DNA of 64,000 nt from positions 124,001 through 188,000 of the forward strand of contig NZ_PJRT01000005.1 of the NCBI RefSeq assembly GCF_002858935.1. Reading direction: 5' to 3'. A program made the position numbers and the translations under genes. Every line of letters starts with the position of its first letter. Positions within the stretch are counted from its first letter, which is position 1. The notes below the pieces were generated by a model that was given only the letters and a program-made list of their open reading frames with translations, did no database searches and had not been told where the DNA came from. Below, one piece after another: positions 8,438 through 16,961 of this stretch. This DNA comes from Pantoea endophytica. GTDB taxonomy: Bacteria; Pseudomonadota; Gammaproteobacteria; Enterobacterales; Enterobacteriaceae.

Positions 8438-9286
8438 TTACTCTTTAGGTGCGACGTTTTCGCCGAACCATTTTTCAGACAGCTGCTTCAGCGTGCCATC
8501 TTTGATCATGGAATTTAACGCCGAATCCAGCGCCGCTTTCAGCTCCGGATTGTTTTTCTGAATCGCGATAGCGGAACCCTGGCCCAACACGCCGCCCGAG
8601 AAACCGTAACCAGTGCTGTTCACCGTATCCGCATGCTTTTTCACATAGGCATTCAGGTTAGTGCGTGATGCCATTACCGCATCAACGCGGCCATTCAGCA
8701 GATCGGCGAAGGTTTCCGGGCCGGCCTGATACGTGCGAATCGTCGCCACATCCGCCAGATATTTGTTGAGGAAGTCCGCCTGAATGGTGGCAACCTGTAC
8801 CGCGATGGTTTTGCCTTTGAATTTGGCTTTCAGTGCATCAATAGATTTGGTCATCGCGGCTTCGTCATCCGCCAGCACCACTTCGCCATTGCCTGGCAAA
8901 GTATCAACCGCGCTGCCCTTCAGGGTGACGAAACCTGAAACACTGACGGTGTACTGGCGGGAGAAATCTACCACTTCTTCACGCTTCGGCGTGACAGTCA
9001 CGGCATCGATTACCGCGTCATATTTGCCGTCGACTAAACCCGGAATCATACCGGACCATTTCTGTGCCACGATTTCGTATTTGAAACCGGCTCGTTTAGC
9101 GATTTCAGCCACCATATCCGGCTCATAACCGACGATTTTGCCGTTCGGCGTAGATTGGTTAAATGGCGGATAAGCGGCTTCGGTGGCGAATTTCAGCGTG
9201 CCAAAATCTTTTGCCTGCACCAGAGCGGAAGAGGCAAGCAGCAGCATGCCCACAGAAGCGGTAAACAGTCCTTTACGCATCATCAT
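8438..9286 (-). CDS. Periplasmic amino-acid binding protein of the ABC transporter
   Basis: A family 3 solute-binding protein. The ATG at 9286 is chosen because GAGG sits just upstream and a signal peptide begins there (MMMRKG, hydrophobic stretch, cut after VQA). A longer frame from 9322 would overlap the amidohydrolase. The core motif EAAYPPFNQ, then GYEPDMVAEIAKR and DAVIDAVTVTPKREEVVDFS are typical of the family. It captures the ligand and hands it to the permeases encoded next. The amidohydrolase upstream suggests that the ligand may be an N-acyl amino acid or an amide. Confidence 0.92.
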   Translation of the reverse strand: MMMRKGLFTASVGMLLLASSALVQAKDFGTLKFATEAAYPPFNQSTPNGKIVGYEPDMVAEIAKRAGFKYEIVAQKWSGMIPGLVDGKYDAVIDAVTVTPKREEVVDFSRQYTVSVSGFVTLKGSAVDTLPGNGEVVLADDEAAMTKSIDALKAKFKGKTIAVQVATIQADFLNKYLADVATIRTYQAGPETFADLLNGRVDAVMASRTNLNAYVKKHADTVNSTGYGFSGGVLGQGSAIAIQKNNPELKAALDSALNSMIKDGTLKQLSEKWFGENVAPKE

Positions 9287-9302
9287 AAAACCTCGAAGTT
9301 CG

Positions 9303-10493
9303 TTATTTTGAGAGTAAATCAATGGCTAAACGGGCTAATGCCTGCGTGCCGGCATGGATACTGCGCTCGTCGGGTTGGTAATCCGAATTATGCAGATGGT
9401 CGTCGCGTCCCGGTGCACCGGATCCAATGTGGATTTGGCAACCTGGCGCGCGCTCGGTAAACAGCGAGAAATCTTCGGCACCAAAGCTGGCGCTCGGTTT
9501 GGCGATAATCGCTTTACCAAACTGATGCGACAAAATCGGTTCCAGCACATCAATCAACGCATCGTCGTTCATCAACGGCGGTACACCGCGCTGATAATTG
9601 ACCTCAACGCGCACATTCAGCGACAGCGCGACGCCCGCGCAGATACGTTTGAACGCCTCTTCAATGTGCGCACGCGCCGCCGGTGATTTGGCGCGCACAG
9701 TGCCCTGAATCAGGCAGCTATCGGAAATAATGTTGTGAGTGGTACCGCCATGAATATGGCCGATGGTCAGCACCGCTGAATTGGCGGGATCGAGTTCGCG
9801 CGAAATAATGGTTTGCAGCTGGCTCACCAGATTGACTGCAGCAATGATCGGATCGGTTCCCATGTGCGGACGGGCCGCGTGCGTTGATTTACCGTGCACT
9901 ACCACATCAAACTCATCGCTGGAAGCGGTGCTGGCGCCACGCGTTAGGCCGATTTCACCGGCGGCCAGTTCCGGTTTGTTGTGCAGCGTGACGGCCAGAT
10001 CGACGCCATCTGCGGCGCCATCAGCGATCATCGCTTCGGCCCCGCTATCGAGCGTCTCTTCTGCTGGCTGGAAAATCAAACGTAACGTGCCATGCAGCTG
10101 CGCGCGATAGTGCGGCACTATCGCCGCCACGCCGAGCATCGTCGCGGTGTGAATATCGTGGCCGCAGGCGTGCATTTTGCCGGGATATTGGCTGCTGAAA
10201 GGTAAGCCGGTTTGTTCGTGGATTGGCAACGCATCCATATCCGCGCGTAACAGCACGGTTTTACCGGGATGCGCGCCGACAATATCAACCATCACGCCAA
10301 TTCTGCCAACGCCGGTTTGCGGCGTCAGACCCAGGCGCAGCAGTTCCTGCTCAACGATGTGGGCAGTGCGGACGGTGTCGAAACCCAGCTCCGGATGCGC
10401 GTGTATATCACGGCGGATGGCGATGAGATGCGCCTGCATGCTTTCACTTTTGGCGCTAATATCCCTGGCTAAAACATCTTTATGATCGGTCAT
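9303..10493 (-). CDS. M20-family amidohydrolase (hippurate/N-acyl-amino-acid hydrolase type)
   Basis: A protein of 396 residues when started at the ATG at 10493; a TTG at 10499 is also in frame. Metal-site motifs of the M20D group are present: LRADMDALPIHE, MHACGHDIHTATML and the catalytic Glu pair in QPAEETLDSGAEAM, plus a final FGAEDFSLF. Enzymes of this group split N-acyl or aryl-amide amino acids in the cytoplasm. It lies 16 bases ahead of the binding-protein start on the same strand, so it is probably the first gene of the uptake operon and processes the imported compound. Confidence 0.88.
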   Translation of the reverse strand: MTDHKDVLARDISAKSESMQAHLIAIRRDIHAHPELGFDTVRTAHIVEQELLRLGLTPQTGVGRIGVMVDIVGAHPGKTVLLRADMDALPIHEQTGLPFSSQYPGKMHACGHDIHTATMLGVAAIVPHYRAQLHGTLRLIFQPAEETLDSGAEAMIADGAADGVDLAVTLHNKPELAAGEIGLTRGASTASSDEFDVVVHGKSTHAARPHMGTDPIIAAVNLVSQLQTIISRELDPANSAVLTIGHIHGGTTHNIISDSCLIQGTVRAKSPAARAHIEEAFKRICAGVALSLNVRVEVNYQRGVPPLMNDDALIDVLEPILSHQFGKAIIAKPSASFGAEDFSLFTERAPGCQIHIGSGAPGRDDHLHNSDYQPDERSIHAGTQALARLAIDLLSK

Positions 10494-10661
10494 ATGCAAA
10501 GATCTTTTTCAGGCGTAAACCTGGCCTTTATGGCATTTTTATTAAAATTGACTCCGTATTTATTCACAGCCCCCGGCAGAATGCAACGCGCAATCCGTTG
10601 CTTTACTTGCTGAATTTTCGCGATATTTTGCTAATTCACTGCCTTGACAGGATAAAACCCC

Positions 10662-10763
10662 ATGTCTGCATCATTAAGCAGTTATAACATTCATGATCCT
10701 GCGTGGATCATCAGTTTTACTGATTTCGTTATTGAACAAATATCAGCCGCTAACGTGCGCTAA
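10662..10763 (+). CDS. Possible 33-aa small protein
   Basis: An ATG at 10662 opens a 33-codon frame ending at 10763. TTGACA lies upstream at about 10643 and AGGA about ten bases before the start. The product has no Cys and a central hydrophobic segment (AWIISFTDFVIEQI). It overlaps the 3' end of the LysR gene by 21 bases on the other strand. I do not recognise it, and it may be chance. Confidence 0.22.
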   Translation: MSASLSSYNIHDPAWIISFTDFVIEQISAANVR

Positions 10764-11633
10764 AAGCCAATCACGCACCGCCATCACCGGCGCCTGCTGG
10801 CGCGGACGGCGCGGCCACACCAGATACCAACCGGCATCCAGGGGCATTTGCTGCGTAAACGCGGGCACCAACCGTCCGCTGGCGAGATCGTTCTGCACGA
10901 AATGCGGGCTGGTGAGCGCAATGCCCTGCCCGCTGATCGCCGCTTCCAGCGCCAGCGCGGTTTGATTGAAACGCAGGTGATGCTGATGATGCAGCGATAA
11001 ATTCGGGAAGGTAAACGCGAGAAATGCAGGCCACAGATGGTGACCATCGTGCAACAAGGCGTAGCGCTGAAAGTTGTCGCTTGCTGCCGGATCGCCAAGC
11101 TCGGCTAACAGCGCAGGACTAACCACCGCTAATACCGTTTGGCTAAACAGCAAAGTGGCATCAAGACCCGCGCCAAACGGTGGCCTGCCATAACGCACCG
11201 CTAAATCGACGCCTTCATGATGAAACTGCACCAGCCGCTCAGAAGCCAACACGCGCAGATCGATATCCGGCCATGCGGTGGTAAAGCCCGGTAAACGCGG
11301 CAGCATCCAGCGGCTGGCAAAGGTGGGTGTAACGCTCAGCGTTAAGCGATTCGGTTCTGGTCGCAGCGTGCGCGTGGCTTCATCGATCAATTCAAATGCC
11401 TGACGAATGCTGACCGCATAGCCCGCACCCGCGCCGGTCAGCGCCAGCGTGCGCGGCAATCGATCAAACAATTTCAGTCCAAGGCTGGCTTCCAGACCAC
11501 GAATTTGCTGCGCCACCGCGCCCTGTGTGACGCCTAACTCTTCTGCCGCCAGGCGAAAGTTAAGATGGCGCGTCACCGCTTCAAACACTTTCAACGCATT
11601 GAGCGGCGGTAGTTCGCTGAATCCCTGACTCAT
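10743..11633 (-). CDS. LysR-family transcriptional regulator (GcvA-like)
   Basis: A 296-residue regulator. The N-terminal winged helix (about 8-65) reads LNALKVFEAVTRHLNFRLAAEELGVTQGAVAQQIRGLE over its length, with the GcvA-type PPLNALKVFEA opening. The effector-binding domain carries the subgroup pattern SVTPTFASRWMLPRL. It is divergent from the short-chain dehydrogenase at 11736, and the 102-bp gap holds an inverted repeat. It most likely controls that gene and itself; the co-inducer is unknown. Confidence 0.9.
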   Translation of the reverse strand: MSQGFSELPPLNALKVFEAVTRHLNFRLAAEELGVTQGAVAQQIRGLEASLGLKLFDRLPRTLALTGAGAGYAVSIRQAFELIDEATRTLRPEPNRLTLSVTPTFASRWMLPRLPGFTTAWPDIDLRVLASERLVQFHHEGVDLAVRYGRPPFGAGLDATLLFSQTVLAVVSPALLAELGDPAASDNFQRYALLHDGHHLWPAFLAFTFPNLSLHHQHHLRFNQTALALEAAISGQGIALTSPHFVQNDLASGRLVPAFTQQMPLDAGWYLVWPRRPRQQAPVMAVRDWLLAHVSG

Positions 11634-11655
11634 CCTGTAGTTTTCCTATCGTCAA

Positions 11656-11685
11656 TTGGCAAACAGACTGACTCTCTGCTGCCAA
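11656..11685. promoter_or_regulatory. Inverted repeat in the LysR/SDR divergent promoter
   Basis: TTGGCA at 11656 and TGCCAA at 11680 are exact complements separated by 18 bases in the gap between the two divergent genes. This is a candidate operator for the LysR protein; TTATAC at about 11695 could be the -10 box of the dehydrogenase promoter. Confidence 0.4.
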
Positions 11686-11735
11686 AATTACCTTTTATAC
11701 TGGTTTTAATCGATTTTTAATTAACAGGAAGATCA

Positions 11736-12443
11736 ATGATGACAGTAGAAAAAGTTGCAATAATCGTCGCCGGTGGCAGCGGAATGGGAGCAGCAGCGGC
11801 TGAGAAACTGGCAAGCGATGGCTATAAAGTGGCAATCCTCTCCTCCTCCGGCAAAGGTGAAGCGCTGGCGGAGCGTCTGGGCGGTTTGGGCGTGACCGGT
11901 TCTAATCAGTCGGTAGCGGATCTGCAGAAACTGGTGGATCAAACGCTGGCGCGCTGGGGCCGAATAGATGTGCTGGTGAACAGCGCCGGTCATGGTCCGC
12001 GCGCGCCGATTTTGGCGTTAACCGATGAGCAGTGGCAGCTTGGCATGGAAACCTATTTTTTAAATGTGGTACGCGCCACGCGTCTGGTCACACCAATCAT
12101 GCAGAAACAAGGCGGCGGCAGCATTATCAACATCTCCTCCGCTTGGACGTTTGAGCCAACCGATATGTTCCCGACCTCAGCGGTGTTCCGCGCCGGCCTG
12201 GCATCCTTCACCAAAATCTTTGCTGATGCCTACGCGGCCGATAACATCCGCATCAACAATGTGCTGCCTGGCTGGATCGACAGCTTGCCGAAAACCGATG
12301 AACGTCGGGATAGTGTGCCATTACAGCGTTACGGTACGTCTGAAGAAGTGGCGGCGACCAGCGCCTTCCTGGCTTCGCCTGGCGCAGCCTATATTACCGC
12401 TCAGAATATTCGTGTTGATGGTGGCGTGACGCGCAACGTTTAG
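11736..12443 (+). CDS. Short-chain dehydrogenase/reductase
   Basis: A 235-residue SDR enzyme. The cofactor motif appears as VAGGSGMGAAAAEKLA near residues 11-26, a variant of TGxxxGxG. The NSAG motif is present in VLVNSAGHGPRAP. The catalytic Ser is in NISSAW, but the position where YxxxK is expected reads FPTSAVFRAGLASFTK, so the active-site Tyr appears replaced by Phe, with Lys retained nearby. GG at the end (RVDGGVTRNV) is usual for the family. It is controlled, probably, by the divergent LysR protein. AGGAAG precedes the start, and a strong hairpin follows. Confidence 0.85.
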   Translation: MMTVEKVAIIVAGGSGMGAAAAEKLASDGYKVAILSSSGKGEALAERLGGLGVTGSNQSVADLQKLVDQTLARWGRIDVLVNSAGHGPRAPILALTDEQWQLGMETYFLNVVRATRLVTPIMQKQGGGSIINISSAWTFEPTDMFPTSAVFRAGLASFTKIFADAYAADNIRINNVLPGWIDSLPKTDERRDSVPLQRYGTSEEVAATSAFLASPGAAYITAQNIRVDGGVTRNV

Positions 12444-12463
12444 CGAGTAAATGCGTAGTGTTC

Positions 12464-12504
12464 AGCCGCTCAGGGATCAGCGCCCTGCGCGGCTTTTCTT
12501 TTAT
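12464..12504 (+). terminator. Rho-independent terminator after the SDR gene
   Basis: AGCCGCTCAGGG pairs with CCCTGCGCGGCT (one mismatch) across a 7-nt loop, followed by TTTCTTTT. Position and T tract fit a terminator for the plus-strand gene. Confidence 0.85.
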
Positions 12505-12647
12505 TTATGGTTTACATTCCAGACCAAAAACAAGACTGGTCTCGTCGATTTCATTACCTCATAAAAGACAGAATAGTCTGATTCGCTGACAGGGATTTCT
12601 TACTTCAGCCAACGAACTTTCTTCTTAAATTCTGATTTGAGGTCGCA

Positions 12648-12779
12648 ATGCAATCGATTTTACGTTCACGTTTCTCTTCTTTTCTGACAGTCGAACGCCG
12701 TGTAGTTTGGCAAATGATGTTTACCGGCTGCGCGATATTCTGGATTTTGATGGTCGTCGCCATCATGAGCATTCGCTAA
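12648..12779 (+). CDS. 43-aa single-pass membrane protein (YmiA-like)
   Basis: An ATG at 12648 with GAGG five bases upstream opens 43 codons. The product begins with a basic segment (MQSILRSRFSSFLTVERRVV) and ends in one hydrophobic helix (GCAIFWILMVVAIMSI). The charge-then-helix plan and the W...FxGxAIFW pattern remind me of the enterobacterial small membrane protein YmiA, but this is from memory. It lies in the gap between a terminator and the AraC gene, whose stop is two bases away. A good ribosome site and positive-inside topology support a real gene. Confidence 0.6.
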   Translation: MQSILRSRFSSFLTVERRVVWQMMFTGCAIFWILMVVAIMSIR

Positions 12780-12780
12780 G

Positions 12781-13713
12781 CTAATGCGCCTGTAATCGGC
12801 CGGACAGCTGCTCCGGCGGTAACAACTCAAACGCCCGCCTCATCTCCCGCGCCTCTTCTGCCGGACTGCGACCAAACAGCCTCTTGAACTCACGATTAAA
12901 CTGCGAATCACTTTCATAGCCGACGCGCGCTGCGGCACCTGCGGCGGTAAGATTGTCGCGGATCATCATCAGACGCGCCTGATGCAATCGCAGCGATTTT
13001 AGATATTGAATCGGCGAGGTTTGCGTCACCGTTTTGAAATGCAGATGGAAGCGCGGCACGCTCATCCCGGCTTCATTTGCCAGATGCGGTACATCCAGCG
13101 GCTGACGCCAGTCGGCATGTATACGCTGCAAAGCCCGCGCGATACGACCAAAATGGCCTTGATAAGTTAACGCTGCACGCACCGCGCCACCCTGCTCGCC
13201 CATTAATACGCGAAAACAGATCTCTTCGACCCGCGCGGGTCCCAACACTTTGGCTTCAAGCGGATCGCTCAACGCTTCCAATAAACGCAGTGTGCTCTGC
13301 GCCAGGATTTCATTGATTGGTGTGGAGATGATGCCCGCCGGCGCAGCGGTTACCGCCGATTCACTGCTGGCCAGCTGCGCCACCAACCTCGCTACCATGG
13401 CAACATCCAGACGAATCGCGATGCCCAGCAGCGGCTCTTCTGATGTGGCTTCCGTCTCGGCAGAAAACGGCAGCGGCACTGACAACACCAGATAGTGCTG
13501 CGCATCATAGCGATACATCTTGTCGGCGAGGAAAGCTCGTTTTGATCCCTGGCAAATAATAATGATGCTCGGCTCATACAGTACCGGCGTGCGCGCCCAC
13601 TGCCGATCGGCCCGCATAAAGCGCACGCTATCAAGCAGTGATTCGGTATAGCCTTCCTGACGCGCCAGCTGGCTGAGTAAAGCGCAGGTGCGCTGTTGCA
13701 CGGATTGCGACAT
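12781..13713 (-). CDS. AraC-family transcriptional regulator
   Basis: A 310-residue protein. The N-terminal half resembles the AraC type-N ligand domain (PSIIIICQGSKRAFLADKMYRYDAQHYLVLS in pieces, then a PLPFSAE strand). The C-terminal 100 residues hold two helix-turn-helix units, with the second containing ARVGYESDSQFNREFKRLFG and PAEEAREMR. It is divergent from the dehydrogenase at 13873, with a 159-bp shared gap, and probably controls it. Such AraC-SDR pairs are common in Proteobacteria; the inducer is unknown. Confidence 0.9.
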   Translation of the reverse strand: MSQSVQQRTCALLSQLARQEGYTESLLDSVRFMRADRQWARTPVLYEPSIIIICQGSKRAFLADKMYRYDAQHYLVLSVPLPFSAETEATSEEPLLGIAIRLDVAMVARLVAQLASSESAVTAAPAGIISTPINEILAQSTLRLLEALSDPLEAKVLGPARVEEICFRVLMGEQGGAVRAALTYQGHFGRIARALQRIHADWRQPLDVPHLANEAGMSVPRFHLHFKTVTQTSPIQYLKSLRLHQARLMMIRDNLTAAGAAARVGYESDSQFNREFKRLFGRSPAEEAREMRRAFELLPPEQLSGRLQAH

Positions 13714-13872
13714 AAATAATTTCCACTGAGATATTCAGGCAAAGCATAGCCATCAAGCTGCTGTTTGCACAATGCACGCGAGAGGATCAGGCAAAGATGC
13801 GCCACAATCCGGTCTGTTACGCATTGCGTGATTTATCAACAATAGCCTCGTCAATTCAACGAGGGGTACACC

Positions 13873-14604
13873 ATGAACACAGCCAAGAAAGTGATTATTT
13901 TGACAGGTGCCAGCAGCGGCATAGGCGAAGATATTGCACGTCATCTGGCGCAGCAAGGTCATCAACTGGTGCTTGGCGCGCGCCGCACCGATCGTCTGCA
14001 AGCGTTAAGTGAAGAGCTGCGCTTTGGCGGCGCGAACGTGGATTATCTCGCTACCGACGTCACCCAACGCGCTGATATCCAGCAGCTGGCCGATTTTGCA
14101 CGGGAAAAATATGGCCGTATTGATGTGATGATCAACAATGCCGGCGTCATGCCGCTGTCACCCATGAGTTCAATGAAAGTCGATGAATGGGACTTGATGC
14201 TCGACGTCAATGTTCGCGGCGTGCTGTATGGCATTGCGGCGGTGCTGCCGACCATGCAGGCGCAGCAGTTTGGTCACATTATTAATATCGCCTCGGTTGG
14301 CGCGCTAACCGTTTCGCCGACCGCCGCCGTTTACTGCGCCACTAAATTCGCCGTACGCGCGATTTCCGATGGCCTGCGTCAGGAGTCGCAACATCTGCGG
14401 GTTACGGTGATCAATCCCGGCGTAGTCGAATCTGAACTGGCGGATAGCATCACCGATAGCACCGCGCGTGAAGCGATGAAAAGCTATCGCCAGATCGCGC
14501 TCCAGCCAGCAGCGATTGCCAACGCGGTGAGTTGGGCCATCGATCAACCTGGCGAAGTGGATACCAGTGAAATCACCGTGCGCCCTACTGCCAGCGCACA
14601 TTAA
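13873..14604 (+). CDS. Short-chain dehydrogenase/reductase (NADP-type)
   Basis: A 243-residue classical SDR. It shows TGASSGIGEDIA (cofactor), ARRTDRL (NADP preference from the Arg pair), NNAGVMPLS, and the catalytic set Ser in NIASVG, Tyr and Lys in YCATKFAV. The length and the PGVVESEL region match YdfG-like dehydrogenases. The ATG follows GAGGGG. It faces away from the AraC gene, which is its likely regulator. A perfect palindrome follows the stop codon. Confidence 0.9.
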   Translation: MNTAKKVIILTGASSGIGEDIARHLAQQGHQLVLGARRTDRLQALSEELRFGGANVDYLATDVTQRADIQQLADFAREKYGRIDVMINNAGVMPLSPMSSMKVDEWDLMLDVNVRGVLYGIAAVLPTMQAQQFGHIINIASVGALTVSPTAAVYCATKFAVRAISDGLRQESQHLRVTVINPGVVESELADSITDSTAREAMKSYRQIALQPAAIANAVSWAIDQPGEVDTSEITVRPTASAH

Positions 14605-14617
14605 GCAGTAACAACCG

Positions 14618-14642
14618 TGGCGATTTCAGGCTGAAATCGCCA
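14618..14642. repeat. Perfect 25-nt palindrome with ParB-type A and B boxes
   Basis: Two 12-base arms (TGGCGATTTCAG and its complement) flank a central G. Its right 20 bases, ATTTCAGGCTGAAATCGCCA, are identical to 37178-37197 in the parS-like region after parB. It thus holds TCGCCA on both sides of an inverted ATTTCA pair. It lies between convergent genes, so it could also act as a terminator. See findings. Confidence 0.65.
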
Positions 14643-14646
14643 GCTT

Positions 14647-15336
14647 TCACTCCTCGCGCTTGAGCCGCGCAGCGGCACTTTCTGTCGCCGCACGTCGACG
14701 AGCAATAAAATCCTGCATCTGGCTTTTTGCCTCGGCCAAACGCTGCGGCGAGGCGCTGCGCGGTGAACCCGAATGGAATGGCGGCGCCGGATCGTACTCC
14801 ATCTGCAGCTGGATATTTTCTGCGATTTCACGTCCAAGCAGCTCTTCCGCTACGGTTAACGCAAAATCAATGCCCGAGGTGACGCCCGCGCCAGTGATGC
14901 GGTTGCGATCGCGCACAACGCGTTCGGCCACCGGCGTGGCACCGAGCAAGCTCAGCTGATCAAGCGAACCCCAATGCGACGTCGCGCGATATCCCTGCAA
15001 CAATCCCGCAGCACCTAATATCAGCGAACCGGTACACACCGAAGTTACCCACTTGGCGTTCTCCGCCATACGACGGACAAAATCCAGCGTTTCGTCATCG
15101 TCCATCAGCGCAATTTGTCCGGGACCGCCGGGAATGCAGATCAAGTCGAGTTGCGGGCAATCGGTAAAGGTCACGGTGGGTACGATCGCCAGACCGCGAT
15201 CCGACATCACCGGCTGGCGATCTTTCCAAATCAGATAATTGTTAGCGTTGGGCATGCGGGCAAACACTTCCCACGGACCGGTGAGATCGAGCTGCGTGAG
15301 GTTGGGGAACAGCATCAGACCAATATTAAAGGACAT
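14647..15336 (-). CDS. DJ-1/PfpI-family protein (isonitrile hydratase-like)
   Basis: A 229-residue protein from the ATG at 15336, preceded by GGAGCGAAAG; an ATG at 15378 would add an unlikely 14-residue leader. The fold signature is seen in FPNLTQLDLTGPWEVFAR, in CIPGGPGQ and in the nucleophile elbow SVCTGSLILGAAGLL, whose Cys is the usual catalytic residue of this superfamily. The layout matches InhA-type isonitrile hydratases and glyoxalase III-like proteins; the exact reaction cannot be told. The C-terminal tail is Arg/Ala-rich. Confidence 0.83.
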   Translation of the reverse strand: MSFNIGLMLFPNLTQLDLTGPWEVFARMPNANNYLIWKDRQPVMSDRGLAIVPTVTFTDCPQLDLICIPGGPGQIALMDDDETLDFVRRMAENAKWVTSVCTGSLILGAAGLLQGYRATSHWGSLDQLSLLGATPVAERVVRDRNRITGAGVTSGIDFALTVAEELLGREIAENIQLQMEYDPAPPFHSGSPRSASPQRLAEAKSQMQDFIARRRAATESAAARLKREE

Positions 15337-15385
15337 CTTTCGCTCCAGATCGCAGGAAGTTGTAAAAAATGCAGGCATTCAGCGG

Positions 15386-16390
15386 TTAAAGCCAACCGGC
15401 CTTTTTCAGCCGCCACCACATCACGCAGCAGATAACAACAGTAATGCCCACCACGGCGGGATAGCCAAAGTGCGTGTGCAACTCCGGCATATCGGGGAAG
15501 TTCATGCCGTACATACTGAAAATGATGGTGGGCACAATCAGGATCGCCCCCCAACCGGCGAGCTTTTTGTTTACTTCGCTTTGCTGCACCGACACCAGCG
15601 CCAGATTCACCTGCATCGCGCTGGTGAGCATTTCGCGCATGTCTTCCGCATCGATCATCACATGATGCGCGTGGTCCTGTACGTCACGCAGATAGGCGCG
15701 CAGATTTTTCGGGATGATATCTTCGTGGAAGCGCACCAGCTGCTGGCAGATTTCCGTCACCGGCAGCGCCGCATTGCGTAGCGCCAGCAGTTCACGGCGC
15801 AGATGATAGACGTTTTGCAACGCGTCGCTGTCAAAACGCGTAGTAAACATGCCCTGTTCCAGCCCGCCAATGCGATCGTTAAGTGATTCGGTGATTTTGC
15901 TGTAGTTATCGACGATGAAATCGAGGATGCAATAGAGCGCATAACCCGGACCTTCACACAGTAATGCGTGGTTCTTTTCGGCTTTGGTGCGGATGTCGGC
16001 ATAACCTTCCGATGAACCGTGACGCACGGTGATCAGGAAGTTTTTGCCAAGGAAGAAGTGGGTTTCGCCGAAGGTGATGCGCTGCAAATCGTCCATGTGC
16101 GCGGTTTTTACCACAATAAATACCGAATCACCGTACTGCTCAATCTTTGGTCGCTGATGCGCTACCAGCGCATCTTCTATTGCCAGTTCGTGCAGGCTGA
16201 ACTCCTGCTGCAGCGTCTGCATAAAGGCCGGTTCGGGTTGGTACAAACCCATCCAGACGAAGGATTTCTCTTCTTTTAATACTTCACTAATATCAGCGAT
16301 GTCGACATGCTCTTCACGCTTACCGTGGCGATACGCTACGCAATTAATGACCATATTCGCGCCGTCCTTGTTGTTTTCACTTTTTTTCAT
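15386..16390 (-). CDS. CorA/ZntB-family divalent metal transporter
   Basis: A protein of 334 residues if started at 16390, where TAAGG precedes ATG; MVINC at 16354 is an alternative and the longer frame to 16477 overlaps the neighbour. The large N-terminal cytoplasmic domain ends in two membrane helices. The selectivity motif appears as YGMNFPDMPEL between them, with the second helix followed by a basic tail. CorA proteins are pentameric Mg/Co channels and ZntB carries zinc; the loop here (PELHTHFG instead of MPEL) does not decide. Convergent or operonic partners are not evident. Confidence 0.9.
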   Translation of the reverse strand: MKKSENNKDGANMVINCVAYRHGKREEHVDIADISEVLKEEKSFVWMGLYQPEPAFMQTLQQEFSLHELAIEDALVAHQRPKIEQYGDSVFIVVKTAHMDDLQRITFGETHFFLGKNFLITVRHGSSEGYADIRTKAEKNHALLCEGPGYALYCILDFIVDNYSKITESLNDRIGGLEQGMFTTRFDSDALQNVYHLRRELLALRNAALPVTEICQQLVRFHEDIIPKNLRAYLRDVQDHAHHVMIDAEDMREMLTSAMQVNLALVSVQQSEVNKKLAGWGAILIVPTIIFSMYGMNFPDMPELHTHFGYPAVVGITVVICCVMWWRLKKAGWL

Positions 16391-16397
16391 TTTAGCC

Positions 16398-16868
16398 TTA
16401 AAGCTCGCGTACCATTTCGACGCAGGGAAGATCGGCTTGCGCCAGCGCTGAGGGATAAAGCGTCTCACGCACCACACGAAAACCGTGACGCAGATAAAAG
16501 CCGCTCGCGTTGGGCGTGGCGGCGAGCGTCAGTTTATCAAAACCCCGCTGACGCGCTTCATCGATGATTACCTGCATGATGGCGCTGGCATAACCTTTGC
16601 CGTTGCAGGCGGGCAGCGTGAAGATCGCTTCAACGCTGCCGTTGTGCAAGTCAAGAAATCCGGTCGCGGCCACGCCATATTCAGCATCCTCAACCACATA
16701 AAACGGATGGCTTCTGACCGCCTCGAAATAGCCGGACGGTAACGCATCGGGTGTCCATGCGCTGATAACATCAGCGGGATAAACACCTCGGCAACCGTGG
16801 CGAATGGCAAGGTTGCGGATGCGCCACAACGTGGCCGTTTCATCACAGCGGGCTAAACGCGGTTTCAT
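16398..16868 (-). CDS. GNAT-family N-acetyltransferase
   Basis: A 156-residue GNAT protein. Acetyl-CoA binding motif A is visible as LPACNGKGYASAIMQVIIDEA (in pieces), preceded by the strand AIFTLPA, and motif B contains NASGFYLRHGFRVVRE. The substrate is unknown. It lies eight bases upstream of the CorA-type gene on the same strand, so the two may be co-transcribed. Confidence 0.85.
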   Translation of the reverse strand: MKPRLARCDETATLWRIRNLAIRHGCRGVYPADVISAWTPDALPSGYFEAVRSHPFYVVEDAEYGVAATGFLDLHNGSVEAIFTLPACNGKGYASAIMQVIIDEARQRGFDKLTLAATPNASGFYLRHGFRVVRETLYPSALAQADLPCVEMVREL

Positions 16869-16961
16869 ACGTTTTCCTCTATGCTAGTAATCCGTGGAGT
16901 ATCACAGTAACAAAACTCATCAGGAAGATAACGCCGGTTCCGGCTACAAAAGGTTACGACA

